Of a DNA stretch of 48,378 nt, positions 30,285 to 41,506 are shown piece by piece; within the stretch, counting starts at the first letter, position 1; each line of letters opens with the position of its first letter. The position numbers were made by a program, and so were the translations under genes. The notes beneath the pieces were generated by a model, which did no database searches, was not told where the DNA came from, and was given only the letters and a program-made list of their open reading frames with translations. Source of the DNA: Phanerochaete sordida (lineage: Eukaryota; Basidiomycota; Agaricomycetes; Polyporales; Phanerochaetaceae); assembly GCA_019973155.2 (NCBI GenBank), contig BPQB01000135.1, positions 1 to 48,378 on the forward strand. The letters run 5' to 3'.

Positions 30285-32395
30285 TCGGGTCTACCGCCAC
30301 GACCTGCTATGTCTTCACATGTATCTGTTTACTGACCGCATACCTCGCAATCCTAACATGCTGTTTGCACCGCTTGCAGATGTAAAAGTCGTGATTGAGC
30401 GTCGCCCAGTCACTTTCCTACAGCAGCGTGTCTCGGACAGCCGCCAGCTGATCGTGCCTCTGCTCCGAGCCAGCGCGCGACAGGCATGCTCCGTAGACCG
30501 GAATAATGAGGGACAGAGTGCCACAGTGGACCTCTGCCCGCAGTCGAGGAAGGTCAGTCTCGTTCCGTGCACGGTGCCAGGTTGATCTGAGGCGCACTCG
30601 CTGTACTGATGCTACTCAGAAGCCTCTTTAGCGACAAAAGATGCCGACCGCTGGCTTGACGTACGTGCGGAGACGCAGCGTTGGCATCCGTGACGTCGAG
30701 GTACTCATCGCCGATTCTGAAGCAAGGGGCCTGCGCCGCAGACCGGTCGCGCTCGGGCTAACCCGACCTGCCAGGCTCAACTTGTGGCGACTTCTTGGCG
30801 CGATGATTCTCAAGCAGAGAGAGGTGCGACCGCCGTGCCGCACGCTCGTTCTACGCTGGCCTCAGAGCAGCTGCTGACTATGTCCCTGTTCTTTAGCGAA
30901 TGCCCCATCTGTCGATGTCTTGCTAGCCTCTCAGAGGCACGCACGCTGCATGCCTGGCTACGTCTATCCGACTAGTGATTTCAACTTGCATGCCGTACTC
31001 AACGAAATGGAAGCCCAGCGACAATAATCATCGGGGCCCTGAGGACCCTTACTGCTTGCCGACACTGACAGGTACTCGTCTCAGTTTGATTGCCAATCCG
31101 CTTTCCAACCGCGGTCGAGCGGAGCTCACTAGCCGTAGCCTCATACGAGCAGGACGCGGTTGCCGGGGTCACAGGTATGTACATCCCTTTTTCCCTGCTC
31201 TATTGCTGATTGTGCTACAGAACCCTCGGCTGGTCTCCGACGTCTAGAGGGCATCAGAGAAGCTACACAAGACCTCTCCACCAGCACCATGGAGCTACCG
31301 CATGATCTGTGGGTACCATCTCAGGCTCGCTACAGAGCCTAGGATATAACCACTGACAGTGCAGCACCAGACCTCTCTTACGTGTAGGCTATCAGGTCTA
31401 ATATTGAGCAAATCGGGCGTGCTTCGCGCATCTGCCGCAGCTCCCTGGCAACGCAGGCGGCGTCCATGCACCGCAAACTCCATGGACATTCGATATCGCC
31501 GGGCCCAAACGACATCCCTGACCGAACATTGTCAGTAGCTGCCAGTACCCCGCGGCCGGTGACGCATACCCATAGCGGGAGAAGGCTGCGACGCATCGGC
31601 GACCCGCCAGATTCCTCCGCCGGCACTATCGTCGATTTGGCAGCTGTGTTTGTCTCGGCTGCCGACGATAACGACACTCGCTCCTCCTAGCCCTCCGCAC
31701 AGCCGTCCGGAAAACACATGCGTGCCCCGACTCTGCGCTAGACGACGTCACGCCTTGGCCCTGCCAAATCCGCGCGACAGCCCTCCCACGCAGGACAAAA
31801 GCGAGGTCGCCAGGCAACCGCGACCGCGACCGCGTCGCTGCTCGCGCAGGGAGCACCAGCGTCGATTACGATCGACCCACGCGCGCGGCGCGCCCTCCCC
31901 TGGCCGCCCTGTCAAGGCCCCCGCCGGCGCCACCGCGCCTCCCGCTGGCCCCAGATCTCCGTGCGGATCGGCGCAGCGTGCTAGCGTCGGCCGCACGCCC
32001 GCGCGCCCGCAGCTCGCGGTGGGACGCAGCGCGATTCCGCGCTGCGCGCTTGGCCGGCCTAGCGTGCATACGTGCGTGCCTCACGTCGTGTGGGGCGTAT
32101 ACGGCACCGGCGCGATGTCGCAGCCGCGCCTGCCGCGTGTCGTGCGGCGCGGCACCGCGCGCGAGGGCGCGCGGCCTCTATGTGCGGCGCGCGCGCGCAG
32201 CAGCGTACCCCTCCGGCGGACCACGGCGGCGCGGTGCTCGGCCGGAATAGGCAGGGGTCTAGGAACGGGTGGCGCCGCGGGCCGCCTGGCGGGGCCCGTG
32301 GCGCGCTAGCGGCTGCCAGAGCGGAGTGCGAGGAACGTGTCTAGCTATGTCGCGCGGGTGAACGGTTGGCGCGCGGCGTGGGCGGCGCGAGGCAG
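30285..32395 (+). repeat. Duplicated decayed unit, copy 1
   Basis: This aligns along its whole length, in direct orientation, with 36250-38430. The stretch 31480-31700 is nearly identical to 37400-37640; the flanks are about 75-80% by eye. Exon- and intron-like structure is shared, for example an intron before about 31222 with a CTGAT branch and CTACAG acceptor, followed by a frame reading NPRLVSDV, a stop, then RASEKL. In this copy the frames are broken by stops, so it is probably a decayed gene plus a very GC-rich tail (31.8-32.4 kb). The original product is not recognised. Confidence 0.7.
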
Positions 32396-33297
32396 GCGCA
32401 AGATCGGCGCTGCTGGGAGAGGTCAGGCGGCAGGACGCGCGTTACGGCTGGAGGTTGTCGTTTGGAATGAGGCTGTCACTTGCAGGCCGTTCAAGGGGGT
32501 ACTTATCGGTACCGCAGCTTCGACATGAACGCGCTCGCTGCTACACGCGAATTTATGTTTGACACCGCTTGGGGAAGGACCTTCGCGAGGGACGCTGCCG
32601 CTGCGGAATGAGATGAAAGCGAAGCTCGCGCCGGACGTGCTGACGGCAGACGCTATCTTGCGAGCGAAAAGCGGCGAAAGTACGGTGCAGCCTATGTCGC
32701 GATGAGGTTCGTCTTCCTGCCTATCTAGTGCGTTCGACGCATGCGTCCGGATGCTGACCTTGGTCGTACATTTGCCGTAGGTGCAAACGGGCGGCGGAGC
32801 GGTCACTCAACCGCTAATAGTCTAGCACACGTTCTTCGGCAGCGTATATCGGCAATAAACATACCTTGTATCACTACCCTGCGACTATTCTGTGCCAGAC
32901 CGCGCTATCGACGTGTCGCTTGTGCACACTAGGTTCCCCAGCATCGCGACGTCGAGGGTATGTCCAGCTCACTCGCGTCGATGTGCCCGCATATTTAATA
33001 ATATCTTCACCTGTGTTGTCGCGATCTCCGTACCCCAACTTCTCCCAAGGCAGCGTGAAGTAGAGTCTTCTGCCGTTGACCACTGGCGACGTGATTGCGC
33101 GACCTAGGCCAAAGATAACAGACCATCGACCGCGGTGCTCCTATGATGACAGGCTTGTTGATGTTTGTCGCGCGTACATACCTACAGCCGGTATCTGTGA
33201 AGTCCTACCGAATATATCATGTCGACGCTACAAAGCCCGTACAACCATTGTCTGTACTACACTGCCTACGACAAGCCTACAAGCACAGGAAATCAAG
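32396..33297. other. Intergenic region
   Basis: It holds unremarkable sequence between the duplicated unit and the 3' end of FB9. No gene or repeat is supported. Confidence 0.5.
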
Positions 33298-34950
33298 CTA
33301 CCGAGACATCTGTACGGCCGCCAGAGCCCGAAGTATCTCTTGACCGGTCTTCTTCAGCGTTGCTGCAGACACACCCGCTGAGCCTCCCCCGTCGAGTTCT
33401 TGCTTCAACCTGTCCACGTTCTCCAGCACGGCGGCGGCCTCGACGTCTTCAGCGGGGTCTTCATCAGCGGCCAAGCTCCACACGCCCACGGCGAAGCTGT
33501 GGTGAACTCGTGCCGACGGGCAAACCTTCGCAAGGTATTCTGCAACCCGAGCCGCGGCGGGGCGCGCAATACGGGTCTCGCATAGGTTGAGGTACGACAG
33601 GGGCGACGAGGGCGAGACGAGCTCTGCATCAAGCTCACAGGCGTCGGATTCGGCAATGGGATGGACCTGGGTCGTGAGGCTGGTGAGTGTGCGGGACGTC
33701 CGCGTGAACTCTTCCAGGTGTTTCATGTGGACGCAAAAGTGGGCCGGGGAAGGTGGGGTGAGCGTGAGTGTATGGATGGTATTCCATGCGCGAGTAAGTT
33801 CGCGGATGGACTGTGGCTGGAGCTGTAGTGGAATTCTCGTCATCTGGAAGGACTCTATGCCCGGTATAGCGTACAACGGTGAGAGTGCACCCCCATCAAT
33901 GACGGCTTCGTCCCATGGAGCGACGTCCGGCTGGTCAAACCGGATATCGAGGGATACCAGGCGTCGAAGACGACCGATGGCGGATACAAGTTCGGAGAGC
34001 TCGCCAGGCCGTACTGTCGGTAGCCCCCCGAGGTGGAGGCTGGTGAGGTTCGCTCCGGATAACGCTCGTAGGAATGGTGTGCAAGGAATGTGAATACTGT
34101 TCACTTCGGCGTCCGGAACGAGATAAAGGCTCTTCAAGGCAGGGAAGCCTCCCCAGCTGGGTGAGATCCAGTGTTCGTCGTCATGCTCAAGCAGGAACAA
34201 GGAGAGTGAACTGAAGCGGGGAAGTCGGGAGAGGTGAACCAGCGCTTCTGATCGGAGTGGTATGGGGACCCAGTCCAGGCCGACGAGGTGGTTTAAAGAG
34301 ACGATGGTCTCTGTAAAGACAGTATCGTCGGGCCCTTGGTGGTCGAGGCTACCGAGCGCGAGCCGCTGCAGCTGCGGGGCAGACGTCTGCACGTGCTTGA
34401 GAACAGCACACACCACGTCTCCTGCAGGCTCGAATGCCAAGTACACGAGCGTGGGGGTGATGAAGAGTGGCGCAAATTCCGCGAGGTCCCAGTTCTCCCA
34501 GGTGAGATACCGAAGCCGAGGTAGGATGGGACCAGGATGGCTGGCGGACAATTTTTCGAGCGCCTTGTCGTCGACTTGTTCCGGATCCTGGACAGTGATA
34601 CGCTTGACACGTCGTGCGTGGTGATCAAATCGGTGCCATTCCGACGATAGCGGAGGCCGAACGATGGTCTGCACAGTACCGTGTATTAGACAGAGCTCTT
34701 GGACCATGCGGTCGGGAAGTACAGAGGAAAAGCTCACCAACAGCGCGTAGAAGGACGGGTTAGATGCGCGGAGTAGGCTATTCGGTAAGCACATCACCAA
34801 GGGAGCAAGGCCTGGCAATTCGGCCCAGAGCTCATCGTTCGCCGGTTCCGTAAATGCACGACAGACTAGCGAGACGTTGTACAGCGCTCTCGTGTCGCTG
34901 TGTCCTAGGATTCTTTTCAGTATCTCGTCAACGAGCAAACAAGAGTCCAT
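33298..34950 (-). CDS. FB9: F-box/LRR-like protein
   Basis: Exons 34950-34738 (71 codons) and 34668-33298 give 527 aa. The F-box is MDSCLLVDEILKRILGHS with LVCRAFTEPANDELW; the start is MD rather than the MH of the sister genes. The intron (GTGAGC..GTGCAG, 69 nt) is a multiple of three and has no stop, so a retained form would be a 550-residue protein in the same frame. Exon 2 starts TIVRPPLSSEWHRFDHHARR. Leucine-rich landmarks are SPSWGGFPALKSLYLVP and LVSAIGRLRRLVSLDI. An upstream in-frame ATG at 35058 exists, but the family start at 34950 is preferred because the shared promoter block overlaps that extension. Confidence 0.88.
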   Translation of the reverse strand: MDSCLLVDEILKRILGHSDTRALYNVSLVCRAFTEPANDELWAELPGLAPLVMCLPNSLLRASNPSFYALLVSFSSVLPDRMVQELCLIHGTVQTIVRPPLSSEWHRFDHHARRVKRITVQDPEQVDDKALEKLSASHPGPILPRLRYLTWENWDLAEFAPLFITPTLVYLAFEPAGDVVCAVLKHVQTSAPQLQRLALGSLDHQGPDDTVFTETIVSLNHLVGLDWVPIPLRSEALVHLSRLPRFSSLSLFLLEHDDEHWISPSWGGFPALKSLYLVPDAEVNSIHIPCTPFLRALSGANLTSLHLGGLPTVRPGELSELVSAIGRLRRLVSLDIRFDQPDVAPWDEAVIDGGALSPLYAIPGIESFQMTRIPLQLQPQSIRELTRAWNTIHTLTLTPPSPAHFCVHMKHLEEFTRTSRTLTSLTTQVHPIAESDACELDAELVSPSSPLSYLNLCETRIARPAAARVAEYLAKVCPSARVHHSFAVGVWSLAADEDPAEDVEAAAVLENVDRLKQELDGGGSAGVSAATLKKTGQEILRALAAVQMSR

Positions 34951-35033
34951 GGTCGAGCTGGACTCTGCGCGGCGGAGAGGACGACGAACGGCGACAGCGC
35001 GACAGGAGCATGCACGCGGTAACGAGTCAAACA

Positions 35034-35047
35034 TTCTCACGCTCAGT
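35034..35047 (-). promoter_or_regulatory. Shared upstream element of FB9 (one mismatch)
   Basis: TTCTCACGCTCAGT, 84 bp before the ATG. It has one mismatch in the CSL-like core but keeps the GCTCAGT half and the downstream GCGGTAA. Confidence 0.5.
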
Positions 35048-35109
35048 AAAAGCTTCAAAATGCTACTTACTGCGTCTCGATTATTACTCTATTATTATGC
35101 ACATCGACC

Positions 35110-36249
35110 GTAGGTAACAATTCCATTCAATTGTGCCTCACGAGGTCTATTGACCTGGGATGCCCGTCTGAACCTCAGCCAGCTTATATACCACTCTGGT
35201 CACTCCGGTCCCAAACCCGGGTCTCGTGCGCCCAATCATCCACTGCCACCACGCACGCGCGCGGCCTGCGACGTGGTAGCCCGACCGCTCCAGCCGCCAC
35301 CGCACACGGGCTCGCGGCGGCGCTCGCGAGGAAATTCGTGCTCGACCTCCGCAACGCGCTACTCGACCCTGCCCAGCCGGACCAGCCAGCTGCGTAGCGA
35401 CAGCATGTTGCGGCGCGTCTCCAACACTATCTGCGTCCAGACGACAAGGCTGGTAGTGGCTGCCGAAACAATCGCGAGCTCGCGGTGCCCGCGTCTTCCA
35501 GGCCCGCGCTCGTCGCGCAGGACCTGGAGGTCATGGACGCTGAGTGCACGGCTGAGGACGTTGCGACGTTCGTCGCGCGCGGGCCACGCGATCGCAGCGC
35601 CGCTCACCTCACTCACAGAACGCACGCCAGCGGCGCAAGACGCTCCAGTTCTGCGTCGCGCCGCGCCGGCTTTCTTTGCGCTGGGCTCCAACAATAGCTC
35701 GACGGGCTGATTCAAGCTGCCCGCGAAGCACCATGACGTGAGCCGCAAAGCGTACCGACCGCGGTAAGCACTCCCAGCGCACTCCATGCACCTCTCTCGG
35801 CCTGTCTGACGTTCTCGCTCAGTATGCTGAACGCGAACACGAGCGCCAGCAAGTTCTACTGACACGTTTTGGAGGGCGTTCATGGCTACCGGATCGCCGA
35901 GGTTCCGGGTGCGTGCTCACTCTATACGACTCGATGAGCGCTGATCCTTCAATAGAGGGAACAAGGTACAGGGCCATGCGGGCTCGTGGTCATTCCTGAT
36001 ACTATCGTCGCGTCAGCGGTTCCGTGCGGTGCCAATGTCTAATGTTGTTGGACCCTCTACTGCCGATGTTGTGCTGTTCGACCTGGAGCGTTTAGTCGAC
36101 TTTCCGGCTGGAGCGAAGCAAAGGTGTTTTTTTTGTAAATTAATCTCCTCACCGGAGCGGAGCGAGGGAGTTTCTTGTAGAATGCTTACCTTTTTCTTAC
36201 CACAGATAATTACCTTGCGGTTGACTCTTATAACCCGAGGAATATGATC
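35110..36249. other. About 1.1-kb segment absent from the FB8 counterpart
   Basis: Between FB9 and its upstream unit there are about 1.1 kb more than between FB8 and its unit. The segment has no convincing gene. It contains a T8 run near 36127 and a short inverted repeat around CTCCTCACCGGAG. No clear target-site duplication was found. Confidence 0.4.
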
Positions 36250-38430
36250 CGTCGGTCCTACCGTCACGACGCCGTATGTGCTCCCATATACGTCTCGACT
36301 GCTGCAATTCTGACATATCTATTGCGTTCGCAGCATTGTAAATTCGCGACAGCGAATCACTCAGTCATCCTGCTGCGCAATTACCATCCATTTCCCAGCG
36401 CGTGCCGCAAAGATACCAGCCCGACACCGTCCGTGACACCGTCGCCTCAGCCAACGCACCGCAAGTACACTCCAGCTGTACTCGCAGTGACATGACGTCT
36501 CCGTAGGCTACAGCCCTCACTGAGCGCAAGTTCTCAGGTAGTTTGTCGCGTCCAAGACAGCGTACCGGGCGCGTTTGGAAGCCTTCTTTGCGACAGCAAA
36601 CGCTGGCCGCAGGATGGACGTACGGCTAGAGATGCGACAAAGATGCTCCCGGCGACAAGGTGGGTACTGCGTGTCTAGAGATTGGGGCTCTTCCTTATTG
36701 CGCTTGCACTGACCCAACCTGCTAGACTCGACTTCAAGTCCTGTGTCACTGGAGTGCGATGATCCTCAAGCGGGGAAAAGGTCCGACGGCGCCGCTGCAG
36801 GCTCATTTCACGATGTCCCTGAGTATTTGCTGACCATTTTTGTGCTTCTTAGGGAACACCTCATCGGTCGATGTCTGCGGGGCTAGCGTGTTGACGACTG
36901 CACCAAGGACCCCGCGCTCGTCGAAATGGATGACCCGCTCGGACAGCAGTCATGCAGGGCCCCAGGACCCTCCCTGTTTGCCGACACCCGCAGCTACTCG
37001 TCTCAGTTTGATTGCCATTTGCGTTACAGTCTTGGCCACGCTGAATACACTAGACGTAGCCCCATATGAGCACGCGCGGTTGCCGGGGGCATACGTACGT
37101 ACAGCAGCTGTCTCCAAGTCTATTACTGATTGACCTATAGGACCCTCGGCCGGTCTCCGACGTCTGGACAGCGTCAGAGAGACTGCGTGGTCCTCCACCA
37201 AAACCCCGGGACTGCCACATGATCTGTAAGTATCTCAGGCTCGCTACCGAGTTTATGCTACATCTATTGACAATGCAGCACTAGATGCTTCATACGCAAG
37301 GGCTATCTCCATTCACATAGAACGAATCGGGTATCCTTCGCGCATCTGCTGCGAGTCCCTGGCAACGCAGGCGGCTCACATCCACCGCAAACTCCATGGA
37401 CATTCGATATCGCCGGGCCCAAACGACGTCCCTGACCGAACATTGTCAGTACCTGTCACTACCCGACGGCCGGTGACGCATACCCATAGCGGGAGAAGGC
37501 TGCGACGCATCGGCGACCCCGCCAGATTCCTCCGCCGGCACTATCGTCGATTTGGCAGCGGTCATTGTCTCGGCTGCCGACGATAACGACATTCGTCCTG
37601 GCGATGTAGTCCTGCGCACAGCCGTCCGAAAAACACATGCGCGCCCCGACTTTGCGCTAGACGACGTCACGCCTTGGCCCTGCCAAATCCGCGCGTCGTT
37701 CCTCCCACGCAAGACAAATGCGCGGTCGCCAGGCAACCGCGACCGCGCCCACGCCGCAGCTCGCGCACGGAGCACCAGCCTCGATTACGATCGACCCACG
37801 CGCGCGGCGCGCCTCTCCCGGCCGCCCTGGCCTACCCTTTGCTCCCATCTCCAACCCATCTCCGGCGCCACCGGCACTCCCGCTTGCCTGCAGAGCGCCT
37901 GGCGGATTTCCGGCGCCGCGAGCTAGCGTCGGCAGCGCACTTTGCGGTGGGGCGCCGCGCGCGAGCTATGCGCTTTGCGGCCCTAGCGTGCGTGCCTCGC
38001 ATGTTGTTTCTGCGGAGCGTGTACGATATCGCGTACCGCGGAACTGGGGTTCCCGAGGCGTGCAGCTCGCATGCACGGACGCGTGCGGCGCGTCGCCAGT
38101 CGCACGCTGCGCGCGTCGCGCTGCGGTACGGCGTGCGGCGCGATAGCGCACGAGGCGGGGCTGGGCCTCCGCACGCCGCCGCCGCCGCCCTGGGCACATC
38201 GGCGGTCGTGCGTACGATCGGGCGGGCGCCACCGCGCGGTCGAGCATGGATAACCCCGACGGCGGACAACAGCGGCGCGGTGCTAGGCTACATCCGGCAG
38301 GGGCCTAGGAACGGGTGTCGCAGCGGGCCGCCTGGTGGAGCTCGTGACGCGCTAGCGGGTGACAGAGAGGAGTGCGAGGAATGCGGCTAGCTGGGCGCGC
38401 GGGTGAACAGTGCGCGCGGGGCGGAATCTT
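36250..38430 (+). repeat. Duplicated decayed unit, copy 2
   Basis: Counterpart of 30285-32395. This copy is better preserved as a gene: with an intron ending near 37141 (CTGAT branch, CTATAG) and another from about 37227 (GTAAGT..TGCAG), one frame reads DPRPVSDVWTASERL, then SLDASYARAISIHIERIG and SLATQAAHIHRKLHGHS. Further right both strands carry long GC-driven ORFs. The product is not recognised, and no start was found. Confidence 0.7.
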
Positions 38431-41400
38431 CGCTCCTGCGAGAGGAAGGGCGGCCGCTAGGCACCGTGCATGGGGCAGGCCTGGAGATACGGACGCGTCG
38501 GACGGCAGGAAACAAGACGAATTTTCGACGGTGCCATGCGCACCTGTCCGACAAGCTATACCGCCACCAGGCCCGGCCCCGCGACACCCCCAGCGGCCGC
38601 CCCGCGCACCCGCCGCGGCCCGCCACTGGCGCGACAGACGGCAAGGCCTAGCGCCAGTCGACCGTCGACAGCGTCCTGGCGGGCAGTGTACCCCCTCAGC
38701 GCGCTGATAGCGCATCAGCGCGACCCTCCGCCGCATGGAACGACCCTCCGCCAGAGCAAGCCGGCCCTCCGCACGCTCAGGCTCGCATTAAGCGAATGCA
38801 AGACAGTGATCGCCCTGCGCAGGGTGCACCGCAGCCACCAGGGCGTGCAGGGCCGCGCGAGAGCTGTGTGCGCGGGCTTCTCCCGAGCCCTGCACCGCCG
38901 AGCAGCGTGTCTCTCCGTGGCGAAAGCTGGATGTCGCTGTGTATGGGTCGGGGGTGGGAGAGAGGCGTTGGCCAGCGGCGCGCGGCGCTCAGGGCCTATC
39001 GCGTGCTTCTGTCTCAGGGCGGGTGCACCCGCGGGAGCGCAGCACGAACGCGTGTCCGCGCGCCGTGTGGAGGGCGCAATCGCGCGCAGGCCAGGCCGCC
39101 AGGGAGCGGACGGCAGCATCTGCGTAATCGCATGCCTGGGCGCGCTGACGTCTGTGCGGGCGGACGTCCTGCGGGCGTGCAGCGCGTGGGGCTCTCGGGA
39201 CGCGCAGCGGTGTCAGGGCTGCGCTTGGAGGATGGCACGCGCGTGATGTGCTTGTTGGAAAAACGAGAGGCGGAGGAGTCGTCGTAGGCCGTACTCGCGC
39301 CGCCTGTCCATGCACTGTCCAAAGTAACTTGGCTGCAGGATGCCCCGGGTCAAGAGCGTTGAGCTGTCCTACAGCCGCCACGAGGGTCGTCGCACTCCGC
39401 GCCCGGCTGCATGCTGACCCTCGAGGTTTGATGCGTCCCGAGCGTCGCCGTATCGTGCAAGGCGAGACCCGGCTCGGCGGAGGGTACAGACCGTGCGGCG
39501 CATCTACTGACATCTTGTCTGTGGCCACCAGCGTTTTGAGACCCGCCCAGCGTGCGAACGAGTCTGCGAGGCGAGCAGGACACACGGGGATCCACGAGCG
39601 CAGCTGCTAGCTGCTGTGGCTTTGAATGGACAGTCCGGTGTCTATCGTTGCGTAATTCTGTCTCAGCGCGGGAGCGCAGCGCAATTAATGCCCGCGTGCC
39701 GTGTACACTGTGCGGTTTCGCGATTGGGGGCCGGTGTCCGGCGCGCCGCGGAGGGCGACATCTGTGCAGTCGAGTGGAGGCCCGTGAGGTGGGACGGCTG
39801 GCGCCACGATGTATACGCGGGACAACGTTGGGCGTATGCGAAATATGCGGAGTTGCGGAGGCGGGCAGCGGCGTCGGCGGTGCGCCAGGCGGGCGATCTG
39901 CGCGTGTTGCGCGTGTCGCGCTCGTCGGGCGACATAGAAGCCAGGGCGGGCGCGCAGGACGCCCTCGCGCCGCTAGTCATCTCGCTAAAATAAGCTGACC
40001 GCAGGACGCGCCGTGGCAAGGGCAGACTGCCGCACGGCCGCCACAAGAGGGCATAGTATGTGGGCGACCTGGCGAGGAGATACGGAGACCCAGGGCCCGT
40101 AGGACGAAGAAGTCAGGTGGGCTTTTCAGCGCGCCACAACGTCGCCGCGCGCGTTGGTCGGCTCGCGACTCGGGAGATTAAGTGCACGCATACGCCCGAG
40201 AATCAAACGCTATGCTTGAGAGGACCGGGTTGTGAGTGAGCATGCCAGCACAGAAATGGGATAAACGCACCGTCATCGCGGCGCACAGCCCGCGCAGCGT
40301 GCTTCTGTCTCGCCGCCGTCGGGATCCCAGCGGAGGACGCGTCCGCGATGCAGCGGACAGCAGCATCTTGGCAGCGGGGTGGTGCGTATCTTGCAGCTGG
40401 CCGAGGCCGGGCTTTGCTTAGCAATGGCGCTGTGTGTCCTGGGTTCGTGGGAGAACACAGAGCCACTGGGTCTGGAGAGTGCACTAGGCAAGCCGTCGAT
40501 CTGTCCAATAGGCTAGTATGGCATGGGCCGTATGGCGTATCCTTCGTATGTAGCGCCACACCAGCGCGTTGATGCGCTGTGCGACTCGGGCTTGCCTCGG
40601 GCGCGAGTCGGGGGCACCATGTCTTGGCCTGTTCGGTGAATGAGATCTGAGAAGCTGGGTGAGCTCACAGTTAGCCAACCTTGTGCGAAAACGTCAAGGA
40701 CGAGCCACCATCTCACCGGTCGTCAGCACGGCGGCGGCGGCAGCCAAAGTTTGGCTCGCCGCCGAGACCCCCGCCACCGGCGACACGCACGCGTGCTCCC
40801 AGGGCCAGGGCCTTGCCCTTGCAATCGTCGGTGACCTAAAGAGCCTTTAGAGTGCGGGATGTACGATTTATCCGGGGTCCTCTAGGGTCGCAGGACAGGC
40901 GACGCCAGGTACGGTCAAGGGTGCCCAGGGTCGCGCCGCGGGCGACAGGCGCGCGGCGCGGATGTATCGCCGGCGCTCCCATGCGCTGGTCTCCCCCTCC
41001 CGCACCCCCGACACCGCGCAGGGTCGCGCTCTCCCAGTCTCAGTCCACGCTGATTTCACGGGCCTCCTGGACTGCCGGGACGCGCCTGCCGTGTGCGGCG
41101 GGCGCTGCGTGCCATGGCGTCGTCCGGATCGGGTGCAGATCGAGCAGTGCATTTCGGGGCTGGATCGCAGCACGTCGTCTGCGTGACAGGGCGGCAGCCA
41201 GTGCCACCGGCGTGCGCCGCACGGCCCCGACGGCCCCAGCCCCCGCCGCACCCGTGCTAGCCTCGAACAGCACAAGCCCCCGCGCGTCGCGAACAAAGGG
41301 CCGGGCGCGCTGGTGTTACCCCGGTCTTGACCCACTGGCTTTGCCACAAGAGACGGGCACCGCGGAGGCGCAGGCCTGCCCGATTGGAATGCACCGATTG

Positions 41401-41506
41401 GGGCGTGGGCAGCCCGCCGAGAAGACCCTGGACGCCGCACGCGATTGCTCGGCTGCCGGGCTATAAGTTCGACGCGCACCTGCTGCTGCGTCTGCACCGC
41501 GCCGAC
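38431..41506. other. GC-rich 3-kb region without a convincing gene
   Basis: Long ORFs appear in all frames because stops are rare in this composition; none has a recognisable domain or plausible splicing. In particular, no SAT domain for the downstream PKS was found. Short motifs (GCGTGCTTCTGTCTC, and GCGGACAGCAGCATCT with variants) recur near 39.0, 39.65 and 40.3 kb, suggesting a degenerate tandem structure of about 650 bp. Confidence 0.5.
41462..41467 (+). promoter_or_regulatory. Possible TATA element of the PKS gene
   Basis: TATAAG 45 bp before the proposed ATG at 41507. The hexamer is not the strict consensus, but A/T-rich words are rare in this region. Confidence 0.3.

Noticed and set aside
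31480..37640. Direct repeats as long terminal repeats of a retrotransposon
   Set aside because: Copies are about 2 kb, contain intron-like borders, and enclose an F-box gene instead of gag or pol; no TG..CA ends or primer site were seen.
39616..39993. 125-codon plus-strand ORF in the GC-rich region
   Set aside because: No family resemblance and no splice support; an equally long overlapping frame exists on the minus strand.
40852..41466. 204-codon plus-strand ORF left of the PKS
   Set aside because: Overlaps a similar ORF on the other strand. It has no recognisable domain and sits in a region where stops are rare because of GC content.
41327..41506. Extension of PKS exon 1 upstream as the end of a SAT domain
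   Set aside because: The frame is open, but no GxCxG or other SAT motif was seen. A TATA-like word lies inside it.
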